The notes: generated by a model from the sequence alone, not told the origin. A stretch of DNA of 64,000 nt from Staphylococcus succinus (GCF_029024945.1 NZ_CP118976.1:1302001-1366000), one strand, 5' to 3'. Counted from the first letter of the stretch, positions 8,163 through 17,999 are shown. Numbers and translations are program-made.

Positions 8163-9986
8163 ATGGATAAACAAGAACGTTATAATAGACGTAAAAATAT
8201 AAGAAACTTTTCTATTATCGCACATATAGACCATGGTAAATCTACTTTAGCTGATAGAATCTTAGAAAATACGAAATCAGTTGAATCAAGAGATATGCAA
8301 GCACAATTACTAGATTCCATGGATTTAGAAAGAGAACGCGGTATTACAATCAAATTAAATGCTGTACGATTAAAGTATGAAGCTAAGGATGGGGAAACAT
8401 ATACATTCCATCTTATTGATACACCAGGACATGTAGATTTCACTTATGAGGTATCAAGATCATTGGCAGCTTGTGAAGGTGCAATATTGGTAGTCGATTC
8501 TGCACAGGGTATCGAAGCACAAACTTTAGCAAATGTGTATTTAGCACTGGATAATGACTTAGAGCTATTACCTGTTGTTAATAAGATTGACCTGCCTGCT
8601 GCTGAACCAGAACGTGTTAAACAAGAATTAGAAGATGTTATTGGTATAGATCAAGATGATGTGGTTCTTGCTAGTGCAAAATCTAATATTGGTATTGAAG
8701 ATATATTAGAAAAAATAGTTGAAGTTATACCACCACCAGAGGGCGATCCTGAAGCGCCATTGAAAGCTTTGATTTTTGATTCTGAATACGATCCTTATCG
8801 AGGTGTAGTATCAGGTATTAGAGTCATGGAAGGTATAGTTAAAGCTGGTGATCGTATTAAGATGATGGCGACGGGTAAAGAATTCGAAGTAACTGAAGTG
8901 GGGATTAATACTCCCAAACAATTGCCGGTAGAGGAACTAACTGTCGGTGATGTAGGTTATATTATAGCTAGCATTAAGAACGTAGATGACTCTCGTGTCG
9001 GTGATACGATTACACATGCGGAACGACCAGCTGAACAAGCGTTACAAGGATATAAAAAAATGAATCCTATGGTTTTCTGTGGTCTATTCCCAATAGATAA
9101 TAAAGATTATAACGACTTACGTGATGCATTAGAAAAATTACAACTCAATGATGCTTCGCTCGAATTTGAACCAGAATCATCACAAGCGTTAGGGTTTGGA
9201 TATCGTACAGGATTTTTAGGTATGCTTCACATGGAAATAATTCAAGAGCGTATCGAGCGTGAATTTGGTATTGAACTTATTGCAACTGCACCATCTGTTA
9301 TTTACCAATGTATTATGAAAAACGGAGAAGAAGTTTCAGTCGATAATCCAGCAAATATGCCTGAAAGAGATAAAATTGAAACGATTTATGAACCTTTTGT
9401 TAGGGCTACGATGATGGTTCCTAATGATTATGTGGGTGCAGTAATGGAATTATGTCAGCGTAAACGTGGTCAATTTGTAAACATGGAATATATGGATGAT
9501 ATCCGAGTGAATATCATTTATGAGATACCGTTGTCAGAAGTAGTATTCGATTTCTTTGATCAACTTAAATCTAATACTAAAGGATATGCTTCATTTGATT
9601 ATGAATTTATTGATAATAAAGAAAGTGACCTTGTGAAAATGGACATTTTATTAAACGGTGAAAAAGTAGATGCATTAAGCTTTATTGTACATAAAGAATT
9701 TGCTTATGATCGTGGTAAAGTGTTAGTTGATAAATTGAAAAAACTTATTCCAAGACAACAGTTTGAAGTGCCAGTTCAAGCAGCTGTTGGACAAAAAATT
9801 GTTGCACGTACAAACATCAAGTCAATGGGTAAAAATGTATTGTCAAAATGTTATGGCGGAGATATTAGCCGTAAGAGAAAATTATTAGAAAAACAAAAAG
9901 CTGGTAAAGCTAAAATGAAAGCAGTAGGTAATGTAGAAATTCCTCAAGATGCGTTTTTAGCTGTGCTTAAGATGGACGAAGATTAA
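8163..9986 (+). CDS. lepA: Elongation factor 4 (LepA)
   Basis: 607 residues, full length. GTPase motifs are clear: AHIDHGKSTLADRIL (G1), RERGITI (switch I), DTPGHVDF (G3) and VVNKIDLP (G4). Then come the beta-barrel and two alpha/beta domains and the LepA-specific C-terminal domain (VGQKIVARTNIKSMGKNV, then KCYGGDISRKRKLLEKQK). LepA acts on ribosomes under stress and in late 30S assembly. It has its own promoters and a strong terminator behind it, so it is likely a single-gene transcript, with GGGAAGG as ribosome site. Confidence 0.97.
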   Translation: MDKQERYNRRKNIRNFSIIAHIDHGKSTLADRILENTKSVESRDMQAQLLDSMDLERERGITIKLNAVRLKYEAKDGETYTFHLIDTPGHVDFTYEVSRSLAACEGAILVVDSAQGIEAQTLANVYLALDNDLELLPVVNKIDLPAAEPERVKQELEDVIGIDQDDVVLASAKSNIGIEDILEKIVEVIPPPEGDPEAPLKALIFDSEYDPYRGVVSGIRVMEGIVKAGDRIKMMATGKEFEVTEVGINTPKQLPVEELTVGDVGYIIASIKNVDDSRVGDTITHAERPAEQALQGYKKMNPMVFCGLFPIDNKDYNDLRDALEKLQLNDASLEFEPESSQALGFGYRTGFLGMLHMEIIQERIEREFGIELIATAPSVIYQCIMKNGEEVSVDNPANMPERDKIETIYEPFVRATMMVPNDYVGAVMELCQRKRGQFVNMEYMDDIRVNIIYEIPLSEVVFDFFDQLKSNTKGYASFDYEFIDNKESDLVKMDILLNGEKVDALSFIVHKEFAYDRGKVLVDKLKKLIPRQQFEVPVQAAVGQKIVARTNIKSMGKNVLSKCYGGDISRKRKLLEKQKAGKAKMKAVGNVEIPQDAFLAVLKMDED

Positions 9987-10000
9987 TATAAATTAAACAT

Positions 10001-10039
10001 TGGGGCCTTAAATCCATTCGATTTATGCCCCAGTTTTTT
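10001..10039 (+). terminator. Terminator of lepA
   Basis: TGGGGC pairs with GCCCCA and AAATC with GATTT across a small asymmetric internal loop, followed by six T residues. Confidence 0.85.
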
Positions 10040-10084
10040 GTTGAATAGACTTATCTTCAAAAAATGAAAGAAGGTGAACGCAAT

Positions 10085-11209
10085 ATGGAAGTGAAAAGTG
10101 CTTATATCCATATTCCTTTTTGCGTAAGAATTTGTACCTATTGTGATTTTAATAAGTATTTTATACAAAATCAGCCGGTAGATCAGTATTTAGATTGCTT
10201 AATAGAAGAAATGGAACAAAGTGATGTTAGACAATTAGAAACTGTATTTGTTGGCGGTGGTACCCCAACAGCACTAAATTATGATCAACTTAAAAAGTTA
10301 CTCGTAGCTATTACGCGTATTTTTAAAATCAAAGGTGAGTTTAGTTTCGAAGCTAACCCAGATGAATTAACGATAGAAAAAGTTCAATTACTTAAAGATT
10401 TTGGGGTTAACCGATTGTCTATGGGAGTACAAACATTTAATCCAGAATTATTAGAAATTCTGGGAAGAACACATAAAACAGAAGATATTTACCAATCGGT
10501 AGCTAATGCACGTCAAGTTGGTATACCTTCTATTAGTTTAGATTTGATGTACCATTTGCCACATCAAACAATTGAAGATTTTAAAGATAGTTTAGAAAAG
10601 GCGTTGGCTCTTGATATTGATCACATTTCTAGCTATGGATTGATATTAGAACCTAAGACAAAATTTTATAATATGTATCGTAAAGGCCAATTGAAAGTTC
10701 CTAACGAAGATATTGGTGAAGAAATGTATGAATACCTCTTAGAAAGAATGGAACAATCCGATATGCATCAGTATGAAATTTCTAATTTTGGAAAAGATGG
10801 GCATGAGTCAGAACATAATAAAGTGTACTGGAAAAACGAAGGGTATTATGGTTTTGGTGCAGGTGCAAGTGGTTATGTTAACGGTGAACGTTATAATAAT
10901 GTTAATCCGGTAAACCATTATATTAAAAAAATCCAAAATAAGGAACGTCCTATTTTAGATTCGACGTTCCCAACTTTATCGGAACAAATGGAAGAAGAAA
11001 TGTTTTTAGGACTGAGAATGAATCAGGGAGTCAATAAATCTAGATTTCAGCAAAAATTCAATACAAGCATAGATAATATATTTGGTACAGTTATTAATGA
11101 TTTGATAGAACGCGAACTTATTATTGAACAAGAAGGATACATCTCGATGACGGAACGCGGAAAAGTGATAGGAAACGTTGTATTTGAGTCGTTTTTGTTA
11201 AATGTTTAA
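10085..11209 (+). CDS. hemW: Heme chaperone HemW (radical SAM, HemN-like)
   Basis: 374 residues from the ATG at 10085 (GAAGGTGAACG upstream), preferred to an in-frame ATG at 10064. The radical-SAM cluster motif is CVRICTYCDF near residue 12, followed by the glycine-rich FVGGGTPTAL. The protein is shorter than true coproporphyrinogen oxidase HemN and matches HemW, which binds heme and hands it to respiratory proteins; older annotation calls it oxygen-independent coproporphyrinogen oxidase. It precedes hrcA, as in B. subtilis, but hrcA has its own promoter. Confidence 0.93.
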   Translation: MEVKSAYIHIPFCVRICTYCDFNKYFIQNQPVDQYLDCLIEEMEQSDVRQLETVFVGGGTPTALNYDQLKKLLVAITRIFKIKGEFSFEANPDELTIEKVQLLKDFGVNRLSMGVQTFNPELLEILGRTHKTEDIYQSVANARQVGIPSISLDLMYHLPHQTIEDFKDSLEKALALDIDHISSYGLILEPKTKFYNMYRKGQLKVPNEDIGEEMYEYLLERMEQSDMHQYEISNFGKDGHESEHNKVYWKNEGYYGFGAGASGYVNGERYNNVNPVNHYIKKIQNKERPILDSTFPTLSEQMEEEMFLGLRMNQGVNKSRFQQKFNTSIDNIFGTVINDLIERELIIEQEGYISMTERGKVIGNVVFESFLLNV

Positions 11210-11235
11210 AATTTTAAAAAAAACGATGCTTTAAC

Positions 11236-11265
11236 ATTGACTTACTTTGACCAATTTGATAAATT
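11236..11265 (+). promoter_or_regulatory. hrcA operon promoter with CtsR-like box
   Basis: TTGACT (11237-11242) and TAAATT (11260-11265) with a 17-base gap form the likely promoter. Read on the minus strand, 11236-11252 is GGTCAAA-GTA-AGTCAAT, nearly the CtsR heptad repeat (A/G)GTCAAA-NAN-(A/G)GTCAAA, lying over the -35. Dual control of dnaK operons by CtsR and HrcA is established in S. aureus. Confidence 0.75.
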
Positions 11266-11269
11266 ATAA

Positions 11270-11296
11270 TTAGCACTTGAAACAAAAGAGTGCTAA
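11270..11296 (+). promoter_or_regulatory. CIRCE element (HrcA operator)
   Basis: TTAGCACTT, 9 bases, GAGTGCTAA. Only one base differs from the perfect CIRCE inverted repeat. It lies just downstream of the -10 and ends 12 bases before the hrcA start, where HrcA binding would block the whole chaperone operon. Confidence 0.95.
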
Positions 11297-11308
11297 TGAG
11301 GTGAAAGC

Positions 11309-12289
11309 ATGATTAGTGATAGACAATTAAGCATTCTGAATGCAATTGTTGAAGATTATGTTGATTTAGGTCAGCCAATTGGTTCTAAGACTTTGATTGA
11401 ACGACACAAATTGAATGTTAGTCCTGCTACTATTAGAAATGAGATGAAACATCTCGAAGATTTAGAGTTGATAGAGAAGACACATACTTCGTCAGGACGT
11501 TCACCATCAGAGTTAGGTATTAGATATTATGTGAATCAATTATTGCAACAAACATCTCATCAACAACAAACTAAAATACAACGTTTAAGAGATTTACTAG
11601 TCGAGAATCATTATGATATTTCTACTACATTGAGTGCATTTGCTAATGAACTTTCGATTGCATCTCAATATACAACGTTGGTAATGCGTCCAAATCATAA
11701 AAAAGATATAATTAACAACATTCATTTGATTCGAGCAAATGCCCACTTGGTTATTATGGTGGTTGTATTCACTTCTGGTCATGTTGAACATTTACATTTA
11801 GCTACACAAGTTCCGTTATCTAATGATAAGCTCACAAAGATATCGAATTTTGTTACTACTAAGTATAATAAATGGAATAATCAACAATTTGAAAGTGAAT
11901 TAAATACGTTTGTGAAATCAGAACTTGAAAAGCAATTTATCAAAGAGATGTTACACACAATTGAAATCCACTTTGATAATCAAAGTAATGGCATTTTTAT
12001 GGGTGGAAAGGTTAAACTAATTGATGCATTAAATGAATCAAATGTTTCCTCAATTCAACCTATATTGCAATATATAGAATCAAATAAAATCACACAACTA
12101 CTTGATGATATGTCTCATTCGACGATTAACGTCAAAATAGGACATGAAATTGAATCGAGTTTGAGTGATATTTCTATCATCACAAGTGAATATCACATTG
12201 ATGATAGGCTTAAAGGTCAAATTGCGGTTATTGGACCTACGGCAATGAATTATCAGAACGTAATACGATTACTAAATACGATTTGGTAA
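11309..12289 (+). CDS. hrcA: Heat-inducible transcription repressor HrcA
   Basis: 326 residues. An N-terminal winged helix (SDRQLSILNAIVEDYVDLGQ, then VSPATIRNEMKHLEDLELIEKTHTSSGR) is followed by the GAF-like HrcA domain and the C-terminal IAVIGPTAMNYQNVIRLL. HrcA binds CIRCE and needs GroE chaperones for activity. It is the first gene of hrcA-grpE-dnaK-dnaJ-prmA-rsmE and represses its own operon through the CIRCE at 11270. The ribosome site GAGGTGA overlaps the area just after CIRCE. Confidence 0.97.
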   Translation: MISDRQLSILNAIVEDYVDLGQPIGSKTLIERHKLNVSPATIRNEMKHLEDLELIEKTHTSSGRSPSELGIRYYVNQLLQQTSHQQQTKIQRLRDLLVENHYDISTTLSAFANELSIASQYTTLVMRPNHKKDIINNIHLIRANAHLVIMVVVFTSGHVEHLHLATQVPLSNDKLTKISNFVTTKYNKWNNQQFESELNTFVKSELEKQFIKEMLHTIEIHFDNQSNGIFMGGKVKLIDALNESNVSSIQPILQYIESNKITQLLDDMSHSTINVKIGHEIESSLSDISIITSEYHIDDRLKGQIAVIGPTAMNYQNVIRLLNTIW

Positions 12290-12315
12290 TTAAGAATTGT
12301 ATTGGAGGGCAGACA

Positions 12316-12945
12316 ATGACAGAAAAAAATGAATCAGTATTTGATCAAGCTGCAGAAAATGAAGAAGTTAAAGATCAATCTCAGACATCTGAAAATGAAA
12401 CAGTTGAAAATGCTGACGACACTAATAATGACAAAGTAAAAGACAATCTGCAAGAGGACAATACAGAAGAGATAGAATCAGATGTAGATCCTAAAGATGA
12501 AGAAATTGAACAATTGAAAAAAGATGTTCAAGAAAAAGAAGAAAAATACTTAAGATTGTACGCAGAATTCGAAAATTATAAACGTAGAATCCAAAAAGAA
12601 AATCAAACAATGAAAGAATATAAAGCTCAAGATGTGTTAAACGATATTTTACCAACTATCGATAACATTGAGCGTGCGTTACAAATCGATGGCGAAGATG
12701 AACAATTCAAATCACTGAAAAAAGGTGTTGAAATGGTTCATGAAAGCTTAATTAACGCTTTAAAAAATAATGGCTTAGAAAAAATTGAAACTGAAGGTCA
12801 ACAATTTGATCCAAATGTTCACCAAGCTGTTGTTCAAGATGATAATCCAGATTTTGAATCAGGAGAAATCACTCAAGAATTGCAACGTGGTTATAAATTA
12901 AAAGATAGAGTATTAAGACCTTCAATGGTTAAAGTAAATCAATAA
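12316..12945 (+). CDS. grpE: Nucleotide exchange factor GrpE
   Basis: 209 residues from the ATG at 12316 with GGAGGG 8 bases upstream; an in-frame codon at 12283 is inside hrcA and unlikely. It has a long acidic, disordered N-terminal arm, a coiled coil (about residues 75-120) with LRLYAEFENYKRR, and the C-terminal beta wing containing GQQFDPNVHQAV. GrpE releases ADP from DnaK. It follows hrcA in the heat-shock operon. Confidence 0.97.
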   Translation: MTEKNESVFDQAAENEEVKDQSQTSENETVENADDTNNDKVKDNLQEDNTEEIESDVDPKDEEIEQLKKDVQEKEEKYLRLYAEFENYKRRIQKENQTMKEYKAQDVLNDILPTIDNIERALQIDGEDEQFKSLKKGVEMVHESLINALKNNGLEKIETEGQQFDPNVHQAVVQDDNPDFESGEITQELQRGYKLKDRVLRPSMVKVNQ

Positions 12946-13004
12946 CCTTTAATATTGATGAAAATACCAATAATTTTAAACAAACATACAGGAGGAAATT
13001 AATT

Positions 13005-14849
13005 ATGAGTAAAGTAATAGGCATTGACTTAGGTACAACAAATTCATGTGTAGCAATCTTAGAAGGCGATGAGCCAAAAGTAATCCAAAATCCAGAGGGT
13101 GCTAGAACTACACCATCAGTAGTAGCATTTAAAAATGGTGAAACTCAAGTAGGTGAAGTTGCTAAACGACAAGCAATTACAAACCCTAACACAATTCAAT
13201 CAATCAAACGTCATATGGGTACACAATATAAAGTTGACGTTGAAGGTAAATCATATACACCACAAGAAATTTCAGCGATGGTTTTACAAAATCTTAAAAG
13301 TACAGCTGAAGACTATCTAGGTGAAAAAGTAGAAAAAGCAGTAATTACTGTTCCTGCATACTTTAATGATAGTGAACGTCAAGCTACTAAAGATGCTGGT
13401 AGAATTGCTGGCTTAGAAGTAGAACGTATTATCAATGAACCAACAGCAGCTGCTTTAGCATATGGTTTAGATAAAACTGAAACTGACCAAAAAGTATTAG
13501 TATTTGACTTAGGTGGCGGTACATTCGACGTTTCTATTTTAGAATTAGGCGATGGTGTATTTGAAGTACTATCAACTGCTGGCGACAATAAACTTGGCGG
13601 CGATGACTTTGACCAAGTAATTATTGACTATTTAGTATCTGAATTTAAAAAAGAAAATGGCGTAGATTTAGCACAAGATAAAATGGCATTACAACGTCTA
13701 AAAGACGCAGCTGAAAAAGCTAAAAAAGACTTATCTGGTGTATCTCAAACACAAATTTCATTACCGTTCATCTCAGCAGGAGAAAATGGTCCTTTACATT
13801 TAGAAATCAACTTAACACGTTCTAAATTTGAAGAGTTATCTGACTCATTAATCAGAAGAACTATGGAACCTACTCGTCAAGCAATGAAAGATGCTGGTTT
13901 ATCAAGTTCTGACATTGATGAAGTAATCTTAGTTGGTGGTTCTACTAGAATTCCAGCTGTTCAAGAAGCAGTTAAAAAAGAAGTAAATAAAGAACCTCAT
14001 AAAGGTGTGAATCCAGACGAAGTAGTAGCTATGGGTGCATCAATTCAAGGTGGCGTAATCACTGGTGATGTTAAAGACGTAGTATTATTAGACGTAACAC
14101 CATTATCATTAGGTATTGAAATTATGGGTGGACGTATGAATACACTTATCGAAAGAAATACGACTATTCCAACATCTAAATCACAAGTTTACTCAACAGC
14201 AGCAGATAACCAACCGGCAGTTGATATTCATGTATTACAAGGTGAACGTCCAATGGCATCAGACAATAAAACACTTGGAAGATTCCAATTAACTGATATT
14301 CCAGCAGCTCCACGTGGCGTGCCTCAAATCGAAGTAACATTTGATATTGATAAAAATGGTATCGTAAACGTTACAGCAAAAGACTTAGGCACAAATAAAG
14401 AACAAAATATCACAATTCAATCAAGTTCTTCACTATCAGATGATGAAATCGATCGTATGGTTAAAGATGCTGAAGAAAATGCTGAAGCTGACAAACAACG
14501 TCGTGAAGAAAGTGACTTAAGAAACGAAGCTGATAGCTTAGTATTCCAAGTTGAAAAAACAATTACTGACTTAGGCGAAAACATCAGTGAAGAAGATAAA
14601 AAAGATGCTGAAGATAAAAAAGATGCATTAAAATCAGCGCTTGAAGGCGAAGATATTGAAGATATCAAAGCTAAAAAAGAAGAATTAGAAAAAGTTGTTC
14701 AAGACTTATCAACAAAAGTTTACGAGCAAGCTGCGCAAGCTCAACAACAAGCTCAAGGTGAAGAAGGAAACGAAGCACAAGATAGCAACGTTGAAGATGC
14801 AGATTTCAAAGAAGTGAAAGATGACGACAGCAAAGATAATCAAAAATAA
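13005..14849 (+). CDS. dnaK: Chaperone DnaK (Hsp70)
   Basis: 614 residues, normal length. The nucleotide-binding domain shows GIDLGTTNSCVA, FDLGGGTFDVSIL and VGGSTRIPAVQ; the linker VVLLDVTPLSLGIE leads to the substrate-binding domain, and the C-terminal lid ends in an acidic, Gln-rich tail. As in other Gram-positive DnaK proteins the ATPase domain is shorter than that of E. coli. AGGAGG precedes the start. The following dnaJ is separated by a terminator-like hairpin. Confidence 0.98.
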   Translation: MSKVIGIDLGTTNSCVAILEGDEPKVIQNPEGARTTPSVVAFKNGETQVGEVAKRQAITNPNTIQSIKRHMGTQYKVDVEGKSYTPQEISAMVLQNLKSTAEDYLGEKVEKAVITVPAYFNDSERQATKDAGRIAGLEVERIINEPTAAALAYGLDKTETDQKVLVFDLGGGTFDVSILELGDGVFEVLSTAGDNKLGGDDFDQVIIDYLVSEFKKENGVDLAQDKMALQRLKDAAEKAKKDLSGVSQTQISLPFISAGENGPLHLEINLTRSKFEELSDSLIRRTMEPTRQAMKDAGLSSSDIDEVILVGGSTRIPAVQEAVKKEVNKEPHKGVNPDEVVAMGASIQGGVITGDVKDVVLLDVTPLSLGIEIMGGRMNTLIERNTTIPTSKSQVYSTAADNQPAVDIHVLQGERPMASDNKTLGRFQLTDIPAAPRGVPQIEVTFDIDKNGIVNVTAKDLGTNKEQNITIQSSSSLSDDEIDRMVKDAEENAEADKQRREESDLRNEADSLVFQVEKTITDLGENISEEDKKDAEDKKDALKSALEGEDIEDIKAKKEELEKVVQDLSTKVYEQAAQAQQQAQGEEGNEAQDSNVEDADFKEVKDDDSKDNQK

Positions 14850-14913
14850 GTTGAGTCATAGACTAATTAATTGTTAATGATAGAAAAATATGACACAATT
14901 GCTTAGCCAAATT

Positions 14914-14955
14914 AAGTCAAAGTCAATTGAACATTGGCTTTGACTTTTTCTTTTT
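14914..14955 (+). terminator. Terminator-like hairpin between dnaK and dnaJ
   Basis: A 14-pair stem with one U-G pair (14914-14927 with 14933-14946) is followed by a T-rich run broken by one C. It probably stops part of the dnaK transcripts, lowering DnaJ relative to DnaK. Confidence 0.75.
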
Positions 14956-14997
14956 TTATCAGTGATTTAACAAAACAGAGTAAAAGGAGAGATAACA

Positions 14998-16131
14998 GTG
15001 GCCAAAAGAGATTATTATGAAATCTTAGGTGTTAGTAAAGATGCTTCTAAAGATGAAATTAAAAAGGCTTACCGTAAATTATCAAAACAATATCATCCAG
15101 ATATTAATAAAGAAGAAGGTGCCGACGAGAAATTCAAAGAAATCTCTGAAGCATATGAAAATTTAAGCGACGATAATAAGCGTGCAAATTATGACCAATT
15201 TGGACATAACGGCCCGCAAGGTGGCTTTGGAGGCCAAGGCTTTGGCGGTCAAGATTTCAGTGGCTTTGGAGGCGGCGGTTTCGAGGATATATTCAGTTCG
15301 TTCTTTGGAGGCGGACGTCAACGTGATCCAAATGCACCTAGAAAAGGTGACGACTTACAATATACGATGACCGTAACATTTGATGAGGCTGTTTTTGGTA
15401 GTGAAAAAGAAATTTCAATTCGCAAAGATGTTTCTTGTCATACTTGTCATGGTGAAGGTGCTAAACCTGGCACTAAGAAAAAAACATGTGAATATTGTAG
15501 TGGCTCAGGTCATGTTTCAGTAGAACAAAACACAATACTTGGTAGAGTTAGAACAGAAAAAGTTTGCCCAGTATGTAGTGGTTCAGGTCAAGAATTTGAA
15601 GAACCATGTCCAACATGTAAAGGTAAAGGTACTGAAAATAAAAGCGTCAAAATCAGTGTTACAATCCCAGAAGGTGTAGATAATGAACAGCAAATCCGTT
15701 TAGCAGGTGAAGGTGCTCCAGGTGAAAACGGCGGTCCACAAGGTGATTTGTATGTTGTGTTCAGAGTTAAACCTTCAGAAACATTTGAAAGAGATGGAGA
15801 TGATATCTATCACTCGCTTAATATTAGTATTGCACAAGCATCATTAGGTGACGAGGTTAAAGTACCTACACTTAAAGGTAGTGTGATGTTGACAATTCCA
15901 TCAGGTACTCAAACTGGAAAACAATTCCGTCTTAAAGAAAAAGGGATTAAGAATGTTCATGGTTATGGCTATGGAGATTTGTTTATTAATATAAATGTTG
16001 TAACTCCGACTAAGATGAATGATCGACAAAAAGAATTATTAAGAGAATTCTCAGAGATTGATGGGGAAGAAATTACAGAACAACCTAATAATTTCAGAGA
16101 TAAAGCTAAAAGATTCTTTAAAGGAGACTAG
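14998..16131 (+). CDS. dnaJ: Chaperone DnaJ (Hsp40)
   Basis: 377 residues from a GTG start with AAAGGAGA upstream. The J domain carries HPD in YHPDINK. A Gly/Phe-rich linker follows, then four zinc-binding repeats (CHTCHGEG, CEYCSGSG, CPVCSGSG, CPTCKGKG) and the C-terminal client-binding domains. It stimulates DnaK ATP hydrolysis and delivers substrates. It is 148 bases downstream of dnaK behind the hairpin at 14914-14955, and 3 bases before prmA. Confidence 0.97.
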   Translation: MAKRDYYEILGVSKDASKDEIKKAYRKLSKQYHPDINKEEGADEKFKEISEAYENLSDDNKRANYDQFGHNGPQGGFGGQGFGGQDFSGFGGGGFEDIFSSFFGGGRQRDPNAPRKGDDLQYTMTVTFDEAVFGSEKEISIRKDVSCHTCHGEGAKPGTKKKTCEYCSGSGHVSVEQNTILGRVRTEKVCPVCSGSGQEFEEPCPTCKGKGTENKSVKISVTIPEGVDNEQQIRLAGEGAPGENGGPQGDLYVVFRVKPSETFERDGDDIYHSLNISIAQASLGDEVKVPTLKGSVMLTIPSGTQTGKQFRLKEKGIKNVHGYGYGDLFININVVTPTKMNDRQKELLREFSEIDGEEITEQPNNFRDKAKRFFKGD

Positions 16132-16134
16132 TAT

Positions 16135-17073
16135 ATGAACTGGACCGAAGTATCAATAACTGCTAACCATGAGGTGTCACCAATTATTTCTAATATATTA
16201 GAGGATTCTGGATCGAATGGTGTAGTTATAGAAGATTCTAATGATTTAAACCATGATTTTGAAGATAAATTTGGTGAAATATATGAGCTCAGTGAAACTG
16301 ACTATCCTGAAAAAGGGGTAAGGTTGAAGGCATATTTCAATGAAATGAAGTATACAATGCAATTTAAAAATGACTTATATAGTCGGATTTCTGACATTGA
16401 GTCATTAGATCATAATCTGTTTAAATTTGACGAACAAACAATTCGTGAAACGGATTGGGAAAATGAATGGAAAAACTATTTTCATCCTTTCCGTGCGTCA
16501 AAATTATTTACCATTGTTCCGAGTTGGGAAACATATCAGCGTGAAGATGATAGTGAATTGTGTATTGAATTAGATCCTGGAATGGCATTTGGTACTGGTG
16601 ACCATCCAACAACGAGTATGTGCTTAAAAGCGATTGAGACGTATGTAAAACCTAGTGATTCGGTTATTGATGTTGGTACAGGTTCAGGTATTTTAAGTAT
16701 AGCTTCTCATTTACTTGGTGTTGAACGTATCAAGGCATTAGATGTAGATGAAATGGCAGTCAAAGTTGCTAAAGAAAATTTTGCTAAAAATCATTGTGAA
16801 AATGCAATTGAAGCTGTACCGGGAAACTTGCTTAAAGGCGAAACAGAAAAATTCGATATTGTTATTGCGAATATTTTAGCTCATATAATTGATGAAATGA
16901 TTGAAGATGCTTATAATACATTAAATCAAGATGGTTATTTTATAACATCTGGTATTATTGAAGAAAAACATGAGGCTATATTGGATCATATGAAGCGTAG
17001 TGGTTTTAAAATTATTTCGATAAGTCACGATAATAGTTGGGTTTCTATCGTTGGCCAGAAAGTGAGCGAATAA
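16135..17073 (+). CDS. prmA: Ribosomal protein L11 methyltransferase
   Basis: 312 residues. The N-terminal L11-recognition domain is followed by a class I methyltransferase domain with AFGTGDHPTTSMCL, DVGTGSGILSIAS and the catalytic-loop IVIANILAHI. PrmA trimethylates ribosomal protein uL11. It starts 3 bases after dnaJ with AAAGGAG as ribosome site, and is the usual distal gene of Firmicute dnaK operons. Confidence 0.96.
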   Translation: MNWTEVSITANHEVSPIISNILEDSGSNGVVIEDSNDLNHDFEDKFGEIYELSETDYPEKGVRLKAYFNEMKYTMQFKNDLYSRISDIESLDHNLFKFDEQTIRETDWENEWKNYFHPFRASKLFTIVPSWETYQREDDSELCIELDPGMAFGTGDHPTTSMCLKAIETYVKPSDSVIDVGTGSGILSIASHLLGVERIKALDVDEMAVKVAKENFAKNHCENAIEAVPGNLLKGETEKFDIVIANILAHIIDEMIEDAYNTLNQDGYFITSGIIEEKHEAILDHMKRSGFKIISISHDNSWVSIVGQKVSE

Positions 17074-17075
17074 TT

Positions 17076-17828
17076 ATGCAAAGATACTTTATTGACCAAA
17101 ACGCTGATGTACATCAGCGTTTTTTTATTACAGACACAGGTGATATCCACCATATAACTAATGTTATGAGGCATCAAATAGGTAATGAAATTATACTCAC
17201 GTTTGCCAATCAATCTGTATACAGATGCAAGATTACCAATATAAACATAGATAGTATTGAAGTAGCGTTAGTTGAACATCTAAAAATAGATACAGAATTA
17301 CCACAAAGTATTACTATATGTAGTGGATTAATTAAAGCTGATAAATATGAATGGATGCTACAAAAGGCAACGGAACTAGGAGCGAGTGAATTTATCGCTG
17401 TCGGTATGGAACGTTCTATAGTGAAGCTAAATAACGACAAAGTTGCAAAAAAATTAGAGCGTTGGCAAAAAATTATTAAAGAAGCTGCTGAACAAAGTTA
17501 TAGGTTAACCATTCCTAACATAACCTATCAACCTAGTTTGAAAATAATCTATAATCATATAGAAACATATGATTATGTCCTTATTGCTTATGAAGATGCA
17601 GCGAAAAATGGAGAGATTAGTAATTTTAAAGCACTTCTTCAAAAATTTAAACCTGGAGCTCGTATATTAGTTATATTTGGTCCAGAAGGTGGACTTTCTG
17701 AAGAGGAAGTAAGCTTGTTTGATGAAGCAGGTTCTCAAATTGGGCTTGGTCCTAGAATTTTAAGGGCTGAGACAGCACCATTATATGTCCTTAGCGCTAT
17801 AAGTTTTCAAAAAGAATTATTAGGGTGA
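17076..17828 (+). CDS. rsmE: 16S rRNA (uracil-1498-N3)-methyltransferase
   Basis: 250 residues from the ATG at 17076, two bases after the prmA stop; an earlier in-frame codon lies inside prmA. The N-terminal PUA-like domain (HHITNVMRHQIGN) is followed by a SPOUT knot with IFGPEGGLSEEEV and LGPRILRAETAPL, the cofactor-binding knot. RsmE methylates U1498 of 16S rRNA. No strong ribosome site is visible, so translation probably depends on coupling to prmA. It ends the heat-shock transcript. Confidence 0.95.
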   Translation: MQRYFIDQNADVHQRFFITDTGDIHHITNVMRHQIGNEIILTFANQSVYRCKITNINIDSIEVALVEHLKIDTELPQSITICSGLIKADKYEWMLQKATELGASEFIAVGMERSIVKLNNDKVAKKLERWQKIIKEAAEQSYRLTIPNITYQPSLKIIYNHIETYDYVLIAYEDAAKNGEISNFKALLQKFKPGARILVIFGPEGGLSEEEVSLFDEAGSQIGLGPRILRAETAPLYVLSAISFQKELLG

Positions 17829-17970
17829 TTTGTAATAGGGATATTGTTATTTTAACTAAAAATATTAAATAATTACGTGGAAAAGTGTGATTTTTCGCGT
17901 TAGTGTACGATATTACAAATACTAGTGCCTACACAGTTTAGATTTAAATTTAAAAAAATAAATTTACTAA

Positions 17971-17999
17971 TTGACCACATTAATCAGATATATTATACT
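17971..17999 (+). promoter_or_regulatory. SigA-type promoter of rpsU
   Basis: TTGACC, 17 bases, TATACT. The RNA start would be near 18006. The leader can form a small hairpin, ACATGGT (18007-18013) with ACCATGT (18019-18025). Confidence 0.75.

Noticed and set aside
14417..14668. Serine-rich minus-strand frame inside dnaK.
   Set aside because: Its composition is the complement of acidic, lysine-rich DnaK codons; a shadow frame.
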